From Pseudomonas antarctica (GTDB lineage: Bacteria > Pseudomonadota > Gammaproteobacteria > Pseudomonadales > Pseudomonadaceae), in contig NZ_UYXQ01000008.1 of the NCBI RefSeq assembly GCF_900624995.1, forward strand, positions 93,404-157,403: DNA of 64,000 nt. The letters are read 5' to 3'. The notes under the pieces were generated by a model. That model did not search any database and was not told the DNA's origin. It saw only the letters and a list, made by a program, of their open reading frames with translations. Positions 1 through 9,143 of this stretch are shown here, piece by piece. Both the position numbers and the translations under genes were made by a program. How positions within the stretch are numbered: position 1 is the stretch's first letter; each line of letters begins with the position of its first letter.

Positions 1-1220
1 TCGACCTGCTCACTCAAACCACCTGGGGTGGAAGTCAGCACGCCGGCGGCGGGGTTATCCGCTGTGGCGTCCAGTGCCAGCTCCAACCCAAGGGCAAAGC
101 GTTCGGCTGCATTTTGCAGCTCGCGCACGTTGCCCGGCCAACTGTGGCGCAACAGCAGCGCCCGCTGGCCCGGTTGCAGCTCGTGCAAGGGTAGGCCGTG
201 GCGGCTGCTGGCTTCGTCGGCAAAATGTTGGAACAGCATCAAGGCATCTTCACCGCGCTCGCGCAGCGGCGGAATGCGCAGCGGCGCGACGTTGAGGCGG
301 TAATACAAGTCGGCACGGAAGCGGCCTTGATCGGCCGCCTGGCGCAGGTCTTCCTTGGTGGCGGCGATGATGCGGATATCCAGCGGGATCAGCTGATTGC
401 CGCCCAGGCGTTCGACCACACGCTCCTGCAATAGGCGCAGCAGCTTGACCTGCACATCCAGGCTCATGCTTTCGATTTCATCGAGAAACAGCGTGCCGCC
501 ATTGGCGAATTCGAATTTGCCGATACGGCGTTTTTGCGCGCCGGTAAACGCGCCCGGCTCATGGCCGAACAGCTCGCTTTCGACCACCGATTCGGCCAGG
601 GCACCGGCGTTGATCGCCACAAACGGCCCGCTGCGCCGGTTCGACAGGTCATGCAGCGCACGCGCCACCACTTCCTTACCGGCACCGGTTTCGCCGAGGA
701 TCAGCACGTCGGCGCGGGTTGCGGCCAGGGCGCCGATCTGCTCGCGCAAGCGCAGCATCTGCGGCGAGTGCCCCACCAGCCGCGTGCTCAATTGCTGGCG
801 GTCACTGAGGGCCAGGCGCAGGCTGCGGTTGTCCAGCACCAGCCGGCGCAGGGCCAGGGCGCGGCGCACGCTGTCGAGCAGCGCGTCGCTGGCGAAGGGT
901 TTTTCCAGGAAGTCGTAAGCGCCGGCGCGCATCGCTTGCACCGCCAGCGGTACGTCGCCGTGGCCGGTGATCAACAGCACCGGCAGCTCCGGGTCCTGGC
1001 CGTGCAGTTCGGTGAGCAGCTCCAGGCCGTCCATGCCAGGCATGCGGATGTCACTGACCACCACGCCCGGCCAGTCCCGCGACAAGCGCGCGGTGAGGCC
1101 GGTGGCTTCGCCCAGAGTCAGGACGTTCAGCCCGGCCAGGTCCAGGGTCTGGCACAGGGCCTGACGCAGGTGTGGATCGTCGTCGATCAGCACCACCTGA
1201 ATCTGGTTATCGATACTCAT
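1..1220 (-). CDS. dctD: C4-dicarboxylate two-component response regulator DctD, sigma-54 activator (partial)
   Basis: NtrC-family response regulator, the cytoplasmic partner of DctB that activates sigma-54 promoters of C4-dicarboxylate uptake genes. About 406 codons are present and the gene runs off the left edge, so the C-terminal HTH is not seen. The receiver domain (about residues 1-120) has the acidic pair in LIDDDPH and a phospho-Asp in VVSDIRMPGMDG. The AAA+ domain has Walker A GETGAGKE and the sigma-54 contact loop GAFTGA. The start ATG (1218-1220) overlaps the dctB stop as ATGA, so the two are translationally coupled. Family assignment is firm. The Dct name relies on the pairing with a DctB-type kinase. 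Confidence 0.9.
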   Translation of the reverse strand, partial: MSIDNQIQVVLIDDDPHLRQALCQTLDLAGLNVLTLGEATGLTARLSRDWPGVVVSDIRMPGMDGLELLTELHGQDPELPVLLITGHGDVPLAVQAMRAGAYDFLEKPFASDALLDSVRRALALRRLVLDNRSLRLALSDRQQLSTRLVGHSPQMLRLREQIGALAATRADVLILGETGAGKEVVARALHDLSNRRSGPFVAINAGALAESVVESELFGHEPGAFTGAQKRRIGKFEFANGGTLFLDEIESMSLDVQVKLLRLLQERVVERLGGNQLIPLDIRIIAATKEDLRQAADQGRFRADLYYRLNVAPLRIPPLRERGEDALMLFQHFADEASSRHGLPLHELQPGQRALLLRHSWPGNVRELQNAAERFALGLELALDATADNPAAGVLTSTPGGLSEQV

Positions 1221-3025
1221 ACACTGCGGTCCTCGGACGGTTGCAGACTGACGCCCGGCGAGCCGGCACGCAATTTCAAGGTTAACAGCGCGCCGCCTTC
1301 CTTGTGGTTGGCGAACGACAAATCGCCGCCAAAGGCACGCATCAGCGTGTCACAAATCGCCAGCCCCAACCCCAAGCCTTGGGTGCGGGTCTTGGTGGTG
1401 TAGAACGGCTCGCTGGCGCGGCCCAGGGCTTCCATGCAAAAGCCTGGGCCATTGTCGCGAATGTACAGGTTGACGCCCTGTTCGGTGGCTTCGGCACTCA
1501 GCCAGAGTTTGCGCGGTGGGCCTTTTTCGGTGAGGGCGTCGAGGGCGTTGGCCAGCAGGTTGCCGAGCACCTGGCGCAAGCGCGTTTCGCCGGCTTGCAC
1601 CCACAGGGTGGCTTCCGGCAAGTCGCGGATCAGCTCGACTTCCATCGACCGCCGCCGCTTGGCCAGCAATGCCATCGCATCGTCCAAGGCTGGTTGCAGG
1701 GCGACGCTTTCCGGGGCGTGACGGTCGCGCCGAGCGAACGCGCGCAAGTGCGCGATGATTGAGGCCATGCGGCCGGTCAACTCACTGATCAGCTTGAGAT
1801 TGCCGCGCGCGTCGTTGGTGCGCTCATGGTCGAGCAGGATTTCGGCGTTCTCCGCATAGCTGCGAATCGCCGCCAGCGGCTGATTGAGTTCGTGGCTGAT
1901 GCTCGCCGACATGGTGCCCAGCGCTGACAGCTTGCCGGCCTGCACCAGGTCATCCTGGGCACGCACCAATTCCTGTTGGGCATGCTCGCGCTCCAGCACT
2001 TCCTGTTTCAGGCGCCGGTTAAGGCCTTCCAGGTCACTGGTACGCTCGACCACGCGCGCTTCCAGCTCACGGCGCGCCTTGGCTTCGAAGGCGATGCGTT
2101 CCAGGTAATGCCGACGGCGTTGCATCATCAACCCGAGCAGCAACATCAGCACCAGCAATGTGGCGCCACCCACGGCCACCACCGTGCGCACCGGGCGGTT
2201 GATCAGCGAGCGCGGGGCGAGAATTTCTACGTTCCAGCCGGTTTCGGCGATGGCCGTGGACTGGCGCAGCCACGCTGTGGAGCTGAGGGCCAGCGGCTGC
2301 GGGTCGCGCGTCGGGTAGGGCTGGATGGCGATGATTGCCTGGTGTTCTTCGGCGGTCAGCGGCCGCGTCGCGCGAAACCGCCATTGCGGGCGCGAGGTGA
2401 GGATCACTACGCCGTTGTGGTCGGTGACCAGCAGTTGTTCCGGCGTATTACCCCACAGGCGTTCGGTGTGGTCCAGGTCGACCTTGACCACCAGCACACC
2501 GATGACGGTGTCGCCATCGCGCACGGCGGCGGCGAAGAAGTAACCGCGCTTGGCCGACGTGGTGCCCAGGCCGAAAAACCGCCCCAGGCGCCCGGCCATG
2601 GCTTCGCTGAAGTAGGGGCGGAATGAGAAGTTGCGGCCGACAAAGCTGTCCTGTTTATCCCAGTTGGAGGTGGCGAGGGTCTTGCCGGTGGTGTCCATCA
2701 GGTACATCACTTCCACCCCGGCCTGGGCGGCGACGTCCTTGAGCAGCAGGTTGGCGTTGACCAGGTTCGTGCTGACGTGGGGCGCATCCAGCGCGGTACG
2801 CAGGGCCGGCAAGTCACCGAGGATCTGCGGCAATACCTCATAGCGGTGCAACGTGCCGAGCAGGTTGGCGACGTACAGATCGAGGGTTTGGCGGTTTTGC
2901 CCGGCCAACTCGCTGCGGTAATAGCGCTCGGCCAAGTGCTCCAGCGGCCACAGCAGCGGTGCCAGGCACAACGCCAACAGGGCGAGGCTGCGCCAGCGGG
3001 GTCTTCGCGGAAGGGGTGGAGTCAT
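1217..3025 (-). CDS. dctB: C4-dicarboxylate sensor histidine kinase DctB
   Basis: Inner-membrane histidine kinase of 602 aa sensing C4-dicarboxylates and phosphorylating DctD. An N-terminal membrane segment (about 13-31) is followed by a periplasmic double-Cache-like sensor, a second membrane segment near residue 290, and a coiled-coil linker rich in Arg/Glu. The HisKA domain has the H-box SISHELNQPLAAIRSYAENA, followed by an ATPase domain with N-box (LLANALDAL), DNGPGF and GLGLAICD. Length and architecture match DctB. The start lacks a clear Shine-Dalgarno sequence, and a strong hairpin (3031-3054) sits just upstream. The neighbour upstream in transcription is rfbB. Confidence 0.92.
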   Translation of the reverse strand: MTPPLPRRPRWRSLALLALCLAPLLWPLEHLAERYYRSELAGQNRQTLDLYVANLLGTLHRYEVLPQILGDLPALRTALDAPHVSTNLVNANLLLKDVAAQAGVEVMYLMDTTGKTLATSNWDKQDSFVGRNFSFRPYFSEAMAGRLGRFFGLGTTSAKRGYFFAAAVRDGDTVIGVLVVKVDLDHTERLWGNTPEQLLVTDHNGVVILTSRPQWRFRATRPLTAEEHQAIIAIQPYPTRDPQPLALSSTAWLRQSTAIAETGWNVEILAPRSLINRPVRTVVAVGGATLLVLMLLLGLMMQRRRHYLERIAFEAKARRELEARVVERTSDLEGLNRRLKQEVLEREHAQQELVRAQDDLVQAGKLSALGTMSASISHELNQPLAAIRSYAENAEILLDHERTNDARGNLKLISELTGRMASIIAHLRAFARRDRHAPESVALQPALDDAMALLAKRRRSMEVELIRDLPEATLWVQAGETRLRQVLGNLLANALDALTEKGPPRKLWLSAEATEQGVNLYIRDNGPGFCMEALGRASEPFYTTKTRTQGLGLGLAICDTLMRAFGGDLSFANHKEGGALLTLKLRAGSPGVSLQPSEDRSV

Positions 3026-3030
3026 GGGAG

Positions 3031-3054
3031 ATGCGCCTGTGGGGACAGGCGCAT
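3031..3054 (-). promoter_or_regulatory. Perfect 10-bp stem with GGGG/CCCC tetraloop upstream of dctB
   Basis: ATGCGCCTGT is followed by four bases and its exact complement. It fills the 38-bp gap between the rfbB stop and the dctB start, six bases from the ATG. There is no U tract, so it is a poor intrinsic terminator. By position it could separate rfbB from dctB transcripts or hinder dctB translation initiation (inference). Confidence 0.55.
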
Positions 3055-3063
3055 TATGCCTGA

Positions 3064-4146
3064 TTAGGCGATCAGGTCCTTGGGCTCGGTGTTGCCCAGG
3101 CGTTCACCTTGATAGCTGCCGTCCTGAACCCTGCGGCACCAATCGAGGTTATCGAGATACCACTGCACGGTTTTGCGCAGGCCGGTGTCGAAGGTTTCTT
3201 CCGGGGCCCAGCCGAGTTCGCGCTCGATCTTGCTCGCATCAATTGCGTAGCGCTGGTCGTGGCCCGGGCGGTCCTTGACGAAGGTGATCAGGTCGGTGAA
3301 TTTTTCAACGCCAGCGGGGCGTTGTGGCGCCAGTTCTTCCAGCAGGCCGCAAATGCCGCGCACCACGTCGATGTTCTTCTGCTCGTTGTGACCGCCGATG
3401 TTATAGGTCTCGCCGACCACACCGTCGGTCACGACTTTTAACAGCGCGCGGGCGTGATCCTCGACGAACAGCCAGTCGCGCACCTGCAAACCGTCACCGT
3501 AGACCGGCAGTGGCTTGCCTGCGAGGGCGTTGAGGATCACCAGCGGGATCAACTTCTCAGGGAAGTGGAACGGCCCGTAGTTGTTCGAGCAGTTAGTCAG
3601 CAGCACGGGCAGGCCATAGGTGCGCTGCCAGGCGCGAACCAAGTGGTCGGAGGCCGCCTTGCTGGCGGAGTAAGGCGAGCTGGGCGCGTAAGGCGTGGTT
3701 TCAGTGAACAGGTCGTCCACGCCGTGCAAGTCGCCGTAGACCTCATCGGTGGAGATGTGGTGGAAGCGAAATGCGCTCTTGGCCGGCTCTTCAAGCGTGT
3801 GCCAATAAGCGCGCGTGGCTTCCAGCAGGCTGTAAGTGCCGACGATATTGGTCTGGATAAAATCCGACGGGCCGTCAATGGAGCGGTCGACATGCGACTC
3901 GGCAGCCAGGTGCATGATCGCCTGGGGCTCAAAGCGCGCCAGTATGGCGCTGACCTTGGCCTGGTCGATGATATCGGCCTGGACGAACTCATAGCGGCTG
4001 TTGGACGCGATGTTGGTCAGCGATTCGAGGTTGCCGGCGTAGGTGAGTTTGTCCAGGTTGAGCACTTCGTGCTCGGTGTGTTGAATCAGGTGGCGGATCA
4101 GGGCAGAGCCGATAAAACCGGCACCACCGGTGATGAGAATACGCAT
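3064..4146 (-). CDS. rfbB: dTDP-glucose 4,6-dehydratase RfbB/RmlB
   Basis: Cytoplasmic extended SDR enzyme (360 aa) converting dTDP-D-glucose to dTDP-4-keto-6-deoxy-D-glucose in dTDP-L-rhamnose and related sugar synthesis. The start is placed at [20 protein letters not shown] because the NAD-binding TGGAGFIG must lie at the extreme N-terminus. An in-frame ATG 38 codons upstream would add an unrelated basic tail. Other family marks are [21 protein letters not shown], the catalytic YSASKAASD (YxxxK) and the substrate-binding [14 protein letters not shown]. The usual partners rmlD, rmlA and rmlC are absent: dctB follows directly. Confidence 0.95.
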   Translation of the reverse strand: MRILITGGAGFIGSALIRHLIQHTEHEVLNLDKLTYAGNLESLTNIASNSRYEFVQADIIDQAKVSAILARFEPQAIMHLAAESHVDRSIDGPSDFIQTNIVGTYSLLEATRAYWHTLEEPAKSAFRFHHISTDEVYGDLHGVDDLFTETTPYAPSSPYSASKAASDHLVRAWQRTYGLPVLLTNCSNNYGPFHFPEKLIPLVILNALAGKPLPVYGDGLQVRDWLFVEDHARALLKVVTDGVVGETYNIGGHNEQKNIDVVRGICGLLEELAPQRPAGVEKFTDLITFVKDRPGHDQRYAIDASKIERELGWAPEETFDTGLRKTVQWYLDNLDWCRRVQDGSYQGERLGNTEPKDLIA

Positions 4147-4298
4147 GTCGAGGGGCCTTTTCCTTAGACGGACACTGGGCGAATGAAGCATAGCTTGGGG
4201 TGTGAATTGGGCCGGTGCAAGCGCGGGATGCGTGAGGGGTTGATTAACGCCCCAGAACAATGGCGATATAGGCGCCTGATAAAACCGAGGTCGTCACA

Positions 4299-7202
4299 AT
4301 GTTGCTCGCCACGTTGATCCATCGTGTCAGTTTGCCTTGCCCGCAAGTAAGCGCTGATGAAGCTGCGCATTTGCTCGAGCAGCATTATGGCCTCAGAGGC
4401 ACCTTGCGGTCGCTGGGCAGCCAACAGGACCTCAACTACCGCATTGACAGCGCCCGTGGCCGATTTGTTTTGAAGATCTGCCGAGGTGACTACGCGGCCG
4501 TTGAGCTGCAGGCCCAGCATGGCGCTCTGAACAACCTGCAAACCCAAGTAAGGGTGCCCAAGGTGATCCGCGCACTGAGTGGTGAGGAATTGCTGACCGT
4601 GACCGTCAACGGGCAAACCGTGCACGTGCGGGTGCTGGACTACATCGACGGCCAGCCCCTGACCCACCTGCCTCATCTGGGCCGCGACGTGATCGCAGGC
4701 TTTGGTCAACTGTGCGGGCAGGTCAGTCACGCACTTTCGCGCTTCGAACACCCGGGCCTGGACCGCACGCTGCAATGGGACCCGCGCCACGCTTACGAAC
4801 TGATCACGCACCTGCTGGCTACTTTGGAAAACGTGCCCCATCGTGACGCCATCAAGCATGTGGCCGAGCAGGTAGACGCGCGCGTTCGGCCTTTGGCCGA
4901 GCACCTGCCGTGGCAGGCGGTGCACATGGACATCACCGATGATAATGTGGTCTGGCAGCGTGATGCCCAGCGGCATTGGCAGGTCCAGGGCGTGATTGAT
5001 TTCGGCGATCTGGTGCACACCTGGCGCATTGCCGACCTGTCGGTAACCTGCGCAGCCTTGTTGCACCATGCTGACGGCGACCCCTTTGCCATTCTGCCGG
5101 CGATCCAGGCCTTTCATGCGGTGACGCCGCTGCAACGCGAAGAACTGCAAGCGCTGTGGCCTTTGATTCTCGCCCGCGCGGCGGTACTGGTGCTGAGCAG
5201 CGAGCAACAGCAACGTCTGGACCCGGATAACGCCTACTTATTGAAAAACGCCGAGCATGAGTGGGAGATCTTCCATGTGGCGACCTCGGTACCGGTTGAG
5301 TTGATGGACGCGGCGATTCTGCGTTGCGTCGGTGAGACCGTGTCGCCAATAACCAGCGAGGATTTCGCGCCTTTATTGCCAGGCCTGGTGGGGCGTGAGT
5401 TTGCGCTGATCGACCTGGGCGTACTCAGCCCGCATTTCGAGGCTGGCAATTGGGAGCAGCCTGGCATAGACCGTCGATTGCTGGATGAAGCGGCGGCGGT
5501 GCATGGGTTGGCGGCCAGCCGGTATGGTCAATATCGGCTGTCACGTACCTGTGCCGACAGTGCCGTCGAACCCGACACTTTCCCCCTTCATGTGGAATTG
5601 CACCTGCCTCATGGCACCGAGTTGGAAGCGCCCTTTGGTGGCACGCTACGCCATGGCGCTGACGGTTTGCTGTGCGTGCATGACGCCCAGCTGAGTCTGC
5701 GTTTATGGGGTGTAACCACCGCGTTGAAGCCTGGCGCGGTGGTGGTAAAAGGGCAAGTTCTGGGCGAGGTTCATGCGCCACTCACCGTACAGGTATGCCG
5801 CGCCCTTATTGAGCCGCCGCTGTTCTGCACGCCGACCCGGGCGCAGGCGTGGCAGGTCCTCTGCCCGTCGCCGGCTGTGCTGCTCGGTTTGGCCTGTGAT
5901 GCGCAGCCCGAGCTGGACCCCGAGGCGTTGCTGGCGCGCCGTGATGCCAGCTTCGCCCGCTCGCAAAAGCACTATTACGCCGACCCACCCCGCATCGAGC
6001 GCGGCTGGCGCAACCACCTGATCGACATGCAGGGCCGTTCCTATCTGGACATGCTCAACAACGTTGCCGTGCTGGGCCACGGCCACCCGCGGATGGCGGC
6101 GGTGGCGGCGCGGCAATGGTCGCTGCTCAACACTAATTCGCGCTTTCACTACGCCGCGATTGCCGAGTTTTCCGAGCGTTTGCTGGCGTTGGCACCGGAC
6201 GGCATGGACCGGGTATTCCTGGTCAACAGCGGCACCGAGGCCAATGATCTGGCGATTCGCCTGGCTTGGGCCTACAGCGGCGGGCGCGACATGCTCAGCG
6301 TGCTGGAGGCTTACCACGGCTGGTCGGTGGCGGCGGATGCGGTGTCCACCTCGATTGCCGATAACCCGCAAGCACTGAGCAGCCGCCCGGACTGGGTGCA
6401 CCCGGTGACGGCGCCGAATACCTATCGCGGCGAGTTCCGCGGGCAGGACAGTGCGCCGCACTACGTGCGAAGCGTGGAACACAACTTGGCGAAAATCGCC
6501 GCGAGTAAGCGCCAGTTGGCGGGTTTCATTTGCGAGCCGGTGTACGGCAACTCCGGTGGTATCTCCCTGCCACCGGGCTATTTGCAGCAGGTCTACGGGT
6601 TGGTGCGCGCCCAAGGCGGCGTGTGCATCGCCGATGAAGTGCAGGTCGGTTACGGCCGCATGGGTCATTTCTTCTGGGGCTTTGAAGAGCAGGGCGTGGT
6701 GCCGGACATCATCACCATGGCCAAGGGGATGGGCAACGGCCAGCCGTTGGGTGCGGTGATTACCCGGAGGGAAATCGCCGAGGCGTTGGAGGCCGAAGGG
6801 TATTTCTTCTCGTCGTCGGGCGGCAGCCCGGTCAGCTGTCGCATCGGTATGGCCGTGCTGGATGTGATGGAGGAAGAAAAGTTGTGGGAAAACGCCCAAG
6901 TGGTGGGCGGGCATTTCAAGGCGCGCCTGGAACAGTTGATTGACCGTTATCCGTTGGTGGGCGCTGTTCATGGTTCCGGTTTCTATCTGGGGCTGGAGTT
7001 GGTTCGCGACCGCCACACATTGGAACCCGCCACAGAAGAGACCACGCTGCTGTGTGAGCGCTTGCGTGAGCTGGGGATTTTCATGCAGCCGACCGGCGAC
7101 TACCTCAACATCCTGAAGATCAAGCCGCCGATGGTCACCTCCAAGCGCAGCGTGGACTTTTTTGTCGACATGCTGTCGAAGGTGCTGGATGAGCAACTGT
7201 AA
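4299..7202 (+). CDS. Trifunctional fusion: APH/hydroxylysine-kinase-like + M23-like + class III aminotransferase-fold phospho-lyase
   Basis: A 967-aa cytoplasmic protein of three parts. Residues 1-330 form an aminoglycoside-phosphotransferase/choline-kinase-fold kinase with catalytic HMDITDDN (Asp211) and metal-binding IDFGD (Asp234). Residues about 425-505 look like an M23/biotinyl-lipoyl-like beta domain (HGTELEAPFGGTL, VVVKGQVLGEV). Residues about 545-967 are a fold-type I PLP enzyme of aminotransferase class III with VNSGTEANDLAIR, EPVYGNSGG, ADEVQVGYGRMG and PLP Lys809 in TMAKGMGNGQ. Known animal homologues are separate proteins, hydroxylysine kinase and 5-phosphohydroxylysine or phosphoethanolamine phospho-lyase. 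The fusion therefore suggests phosphorylation of an amino alcohol or hydroxy-amino acid, then PLP-dependent elimination of phosphate and ammonia (inference). GAGG precedes the ATG. The next gene is aguA, 121 bp downstream. Often annotated simply as aminotransferase. Confidence 0.85.
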   Translation: MLLATLIHRVSLPCPQVSADEAAHLLEQHYGLRGTLRSLGSQQDLNYRIDSARGRFVLKICRGDYAAVELQAQHGALNNLQTQVRVPKVIRALSGEELLTVTVNGQTVHVRVLDYIDGQPLTHLPHLGRDVIAGFGQLCGQVSHALSRFEHPGLDRTLQWDPRHAYELITHLLATLENVPHRDAIKHVAEQVDARVRPLAEHLPWQAVHMDITDDNVVWQRDAQRHWQVQGVIDFGDLVHTWRIADLSVTCAALLHHADGDPFAILPAIQAFHAVTPLQREELQALWPLILARAAVLVLSSEQQQRLDPDNAYLLKNAEHEWEIFHVATSVPVELMDAAILRCVGETVSPITSEDFAPLLPGLVGREFALIDLGVLSPHFEAGNWEQPGIDRRLLDEAAAVHGLAASRYGQYRLSRTCADSAVEPDTFPLHVELHLPHGTELEAPFGGTLRHGADGLLCVHDAQLSLRLWGVTTALKPGAVVVKGQVLGEVHAPLTVQVCRALIEPPLFCTPTRAQAWQVLCPSPAVLLGLACDAQPELDPEALLARRDASFARSQKHYYADPPRIERGWRNHLIDMQGRSYLDMLNNVAVLGHGHPRMAAVAARQWSLLNTNSRFHYAAIAEFSERLLALAPDGMDRVFLVNSGTEANDLAIRLAWAYSGGRDMLSVLEAYHGWSVAADAVSTSIADNPQALSSRPDWVHPVTAPNTYRGEFRGQDSAPHYVRSVEHNLAKIAASKRQLAGFICEPVYGNSGGISLPPGYLQQVYGLVRAQGGVCIADEVQVGYGRMGHFFWGFEEQGVVPDIITMAKGMGNGQPLGAVITRREIAEALEAEGYFFSSSGGSPVSCRIGMAVLDVMEEEKLWENAQVVGGHFKARLEQLIDRYPLVGAVHGSGFYLGLELVRDRHTLEPATEETTLLCERLRELGIFMQPTGDYLNILKIKPPMVTSKRSVDFFVDMLSKVLDEQL

Positions 7203-7323
7203 ATAATCGATTGTTATCGGCTACTAACCGTCATGTTTGCGGCCTATGATCTTTTATCACTTTTAAAGCCGATTTTTATCCGTTATAAAGTCAGCCTTCA
7301 CCCCATTCGGAGTCCTGAACGCC

Positions 7324-8430
7324 ATGACCACCTTGCACAGCGTACCTCGCGCCGATGGCTTCTACATGCCCGCCGAATGGGCGCCACAGACTCAAACCTG
7401 GATGATCTGGCCTGAGCGCCCAGACAACTGGCGCCTGGGCGGCAAGCCGGCGCAAGCGGCCCACGTGGCAGTAGCCAAGGCCATTGCGCGTTTTGAACCG
7501 GTGACAGTCGCTGTGTCCGCCGGGCAATACGAAAATGCCCGCGCGCGTTTGGACGTGCCCAATATCCGCGTGGTGGAAATGTCCAGCGATGACGCTTGGG
7601 TGCGCGACACCGGCCCAACCTTCGTGATCAACAACAGCGGCGAAGTGCGCGGCGTTAACTGGGATTTCAACGCCTGGGGCGGCTTTGACGGCGGCCTGTA
7701 CGCGCCGTGGAACCGTGACTCGCAGGTGGGTGGCAAGATCCTCGAGGTCGAGCGCGCGTCGCGTTACCGCACCGAAGGCTTCGTGCTGGAAGGCGGTTCG
7801 ATCCACGTCGACGGCGAAGGCACGCTGATCACCACCGAAGAATGCCTGTTGAACCGTAATCGCAACCCGCACCTCGATCGCGCGGCCATCGAAGCGGTGC
7901 TCAGCGACAACCTGGCGGTGGATAAGATTATCTGGCTGCCGGACGGCCTGTTCAACGACGAAACCGACGGCCATGTGGATAACTTTTGCTGCTACGTGCG
8001 CCCAGGTGAAGTGTTGCTGGCCTGGACCGATGACCCGCAAGACCCGAACTACGCGCGCTGCCACGCGGCCATGAACGTGCTGCAAAGCAGCACCGACGCC
8101 CAGGGCCGCGCGTTCACGGTGCATAAAATGCCAATCCCGGGGCCGCTGTACGCCACCGAAGAAGAGTGCGCCGGTGTCGACCCGGTGGATGGCAGCCAGG
8201 AGCGTAACCCGAGCGTGCGGTTGGCCGGGTCCTACGTAAACTTTCTGATCGTCAACGGCGGCATTATTGCGCCGAGCTTCGACGACCCGATGGACGGCCA
8301 GGCCAAGCAAATCCTGCAGAACCTGTTCCCGCAGCACGAAGTGGTGATGGTGCCGGGGCGCGAACTGTTACTGGGCGGCGGCAATATCCACTGCCTGACC
8401 CAACAACAGCCGGCGCCGCACAAAAACTGA
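7324..8430 (+). CDS. aguA: Agmatine deiminase
   Basis: Cytoplasmic 368-aa enzyme hydrolysing agmatine to N-carbamoylputrescine and ammonia, the first step of the agmatine-to-putrescine route. Guanidine-group-modifying fold signatures are visible: WPERPDNW near the N-terminus, the acid-rich [37 protein letters not shown] with the catalytic His, and the C-terminal catalytic Cys in LLGGGNIHC. Length matches the family. aguB is not adjacent here. The gene ends shortly before an intrinsic terminator (8491-8524) and lies near an OprE-type porin, a linkage I recall from P. aeruginosa. Confidence 0.96.
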   Translation: MTTLHSVPRADGFYMPAEWAPQTQTWMIWPERPDNWRLGGKPAQAAHVAVAKAIARFEPVTVAVSAGQYENARARLDVPNIRVVEMSSDDAWVRDTGPTFVINNSGEVRGVNWDFNAWGGFDGGLYAPWNRDSQVGGKILEVERASRYRTEGFVLEGGSIHVDGEGTLITTEECLLNRNRNPHLDRAAIEAVLSDNLAVDKIIWLPDGLFNDETDGHVDNFCCYVRPGEVLLAWTDDPQDPNYARCHAAMNVLQSSTDAQGRAFTVHKMPIPGPLYATEEECAGVDPVDGSQERNPSVRLAGSYVNFLIVNGGIIAPSFDDPMDGQAKQILQNLFPQHEVVMVPGRELLLGGGNIHCLTQQQPAPHKN

Positions 8431-8490
8431 GTGCAGTTGTAACAGCGCTTGAGCGAAACCCCAGCGCTACCTGTTTATAGCGCTCACAGC

Positions 8491-8524
8491 AAGCCCGCGG
8501 CCCAGCAAGGTCGCGGGCTTTTTT
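8491..8524 (+). terminator. Intrinsic terminator after aguA
   Basis: AAGCCCGCG and CGCGGGCTT form a 9-bp stem around a 12-nt loop, followed by TTTTTT. It lies 61 bp after the aguA stop on the same strand. Confidence 0.88.
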
Positions 8525-8664
8525 GTGTTCGAATGTCTATAAACACAGGACATTGGCATAGCTCTTGTATCGGTGTTGGCACAGTAACCCAAGGTCGTGA
8601 CTGCACAGTTCTGTCATAAACCTTGAGTAAGTTAGCCGCTCAAGCAGTAGGAGAGAGCGCTGAA

Positions 8665-8880
8665 ATGAATGCCGATATCAACCTGATCCACACGCGCCCA
8701 TTCCACCCCACGCGGGTCGACGGTGAAGCGATCCAGGCGCTGGCGCTCTGGTTGAAGGCAAACGGCTCGCGACAGGCAAGGCAACAGCCTGACTTGCGCA
8801 GCGTGATGAGTGAACGTTACCCGGTGGGGTTGTTCAGTGAGGATGAAGTGCATGCGTTGTGTGAGTTGATGCAAAACTGA
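8665..8880 (+). CDS. Small hypothetical protein (71 aa)
   Basis: I do not recognise a family. The start is at 8665 (MNADINLIHTRPFHPTRVDG), preceded by AGGAGAGAG at good spacing. A longer reading from 8623 uses a poor start. The product is soluble, with no signal peptide or membrane segment. The C-terminus SEDEVHALCELMQN is acidic and helical. It is a single-gene unit between the aguA terminator and a REPIN. The good ribosome site and GC-rich third positions suggest a real gene. Confidence 0.6.
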   Translation: MNADINLIHTRPFHPTRVDGEAIQALALWLKANGSRQARQQPDLRSVMSERYPVGLFSEDEVHALCELMQN

Positions 8881-8898
8881 AAAAGCACCGCGATCAAT

Positions 8899-9002
8899 TG
8901 TGGGAGCGGGCTTGCTCGCGAAAGCGGTGCGTCAGTCAACATCAATGTTTGCTGGGCCGACGTTTTCGCGAGCAAGTCGAATCGTCGCACCGCCGCTCCC
9001 AC
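8899..9002. repeat. REPIN (two inverted REP sequences)
   Basis: Left arm TGTGGGAGCGGGCTTGCTCG and an imperfect inverted copy ending CGCTCCCACC, about 104 bp in total with diverged centre (TTCGCGAGCAAG against CTTGCTCGCGAA). Typical fluorescens-group extragenic palindrome lying between two genes' 3' ends. Two further degenerate 'aagcccgctc' remnants follow at 9055-9105. Confidence 0.85.
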
Positions 9003-9143
9003 CTTTGATCTTCGCTGCTCTGAGCATTGCGTTCGCTTAACTGAACGGCATTAGGGCAAGCCCGCTCGCCACAACAAGCCCGCTTTCAACAACAAGCCCA
9101 CTCCTCACCACAAACTTGGTCCCACATTAGAGCGTGATCGGCT

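Noticed and set aside
8899..9002. CRISPR array
   Set aside because: The repeated units here and elsewhere are inverted REP pairs, not regularly spaced direct repeats.
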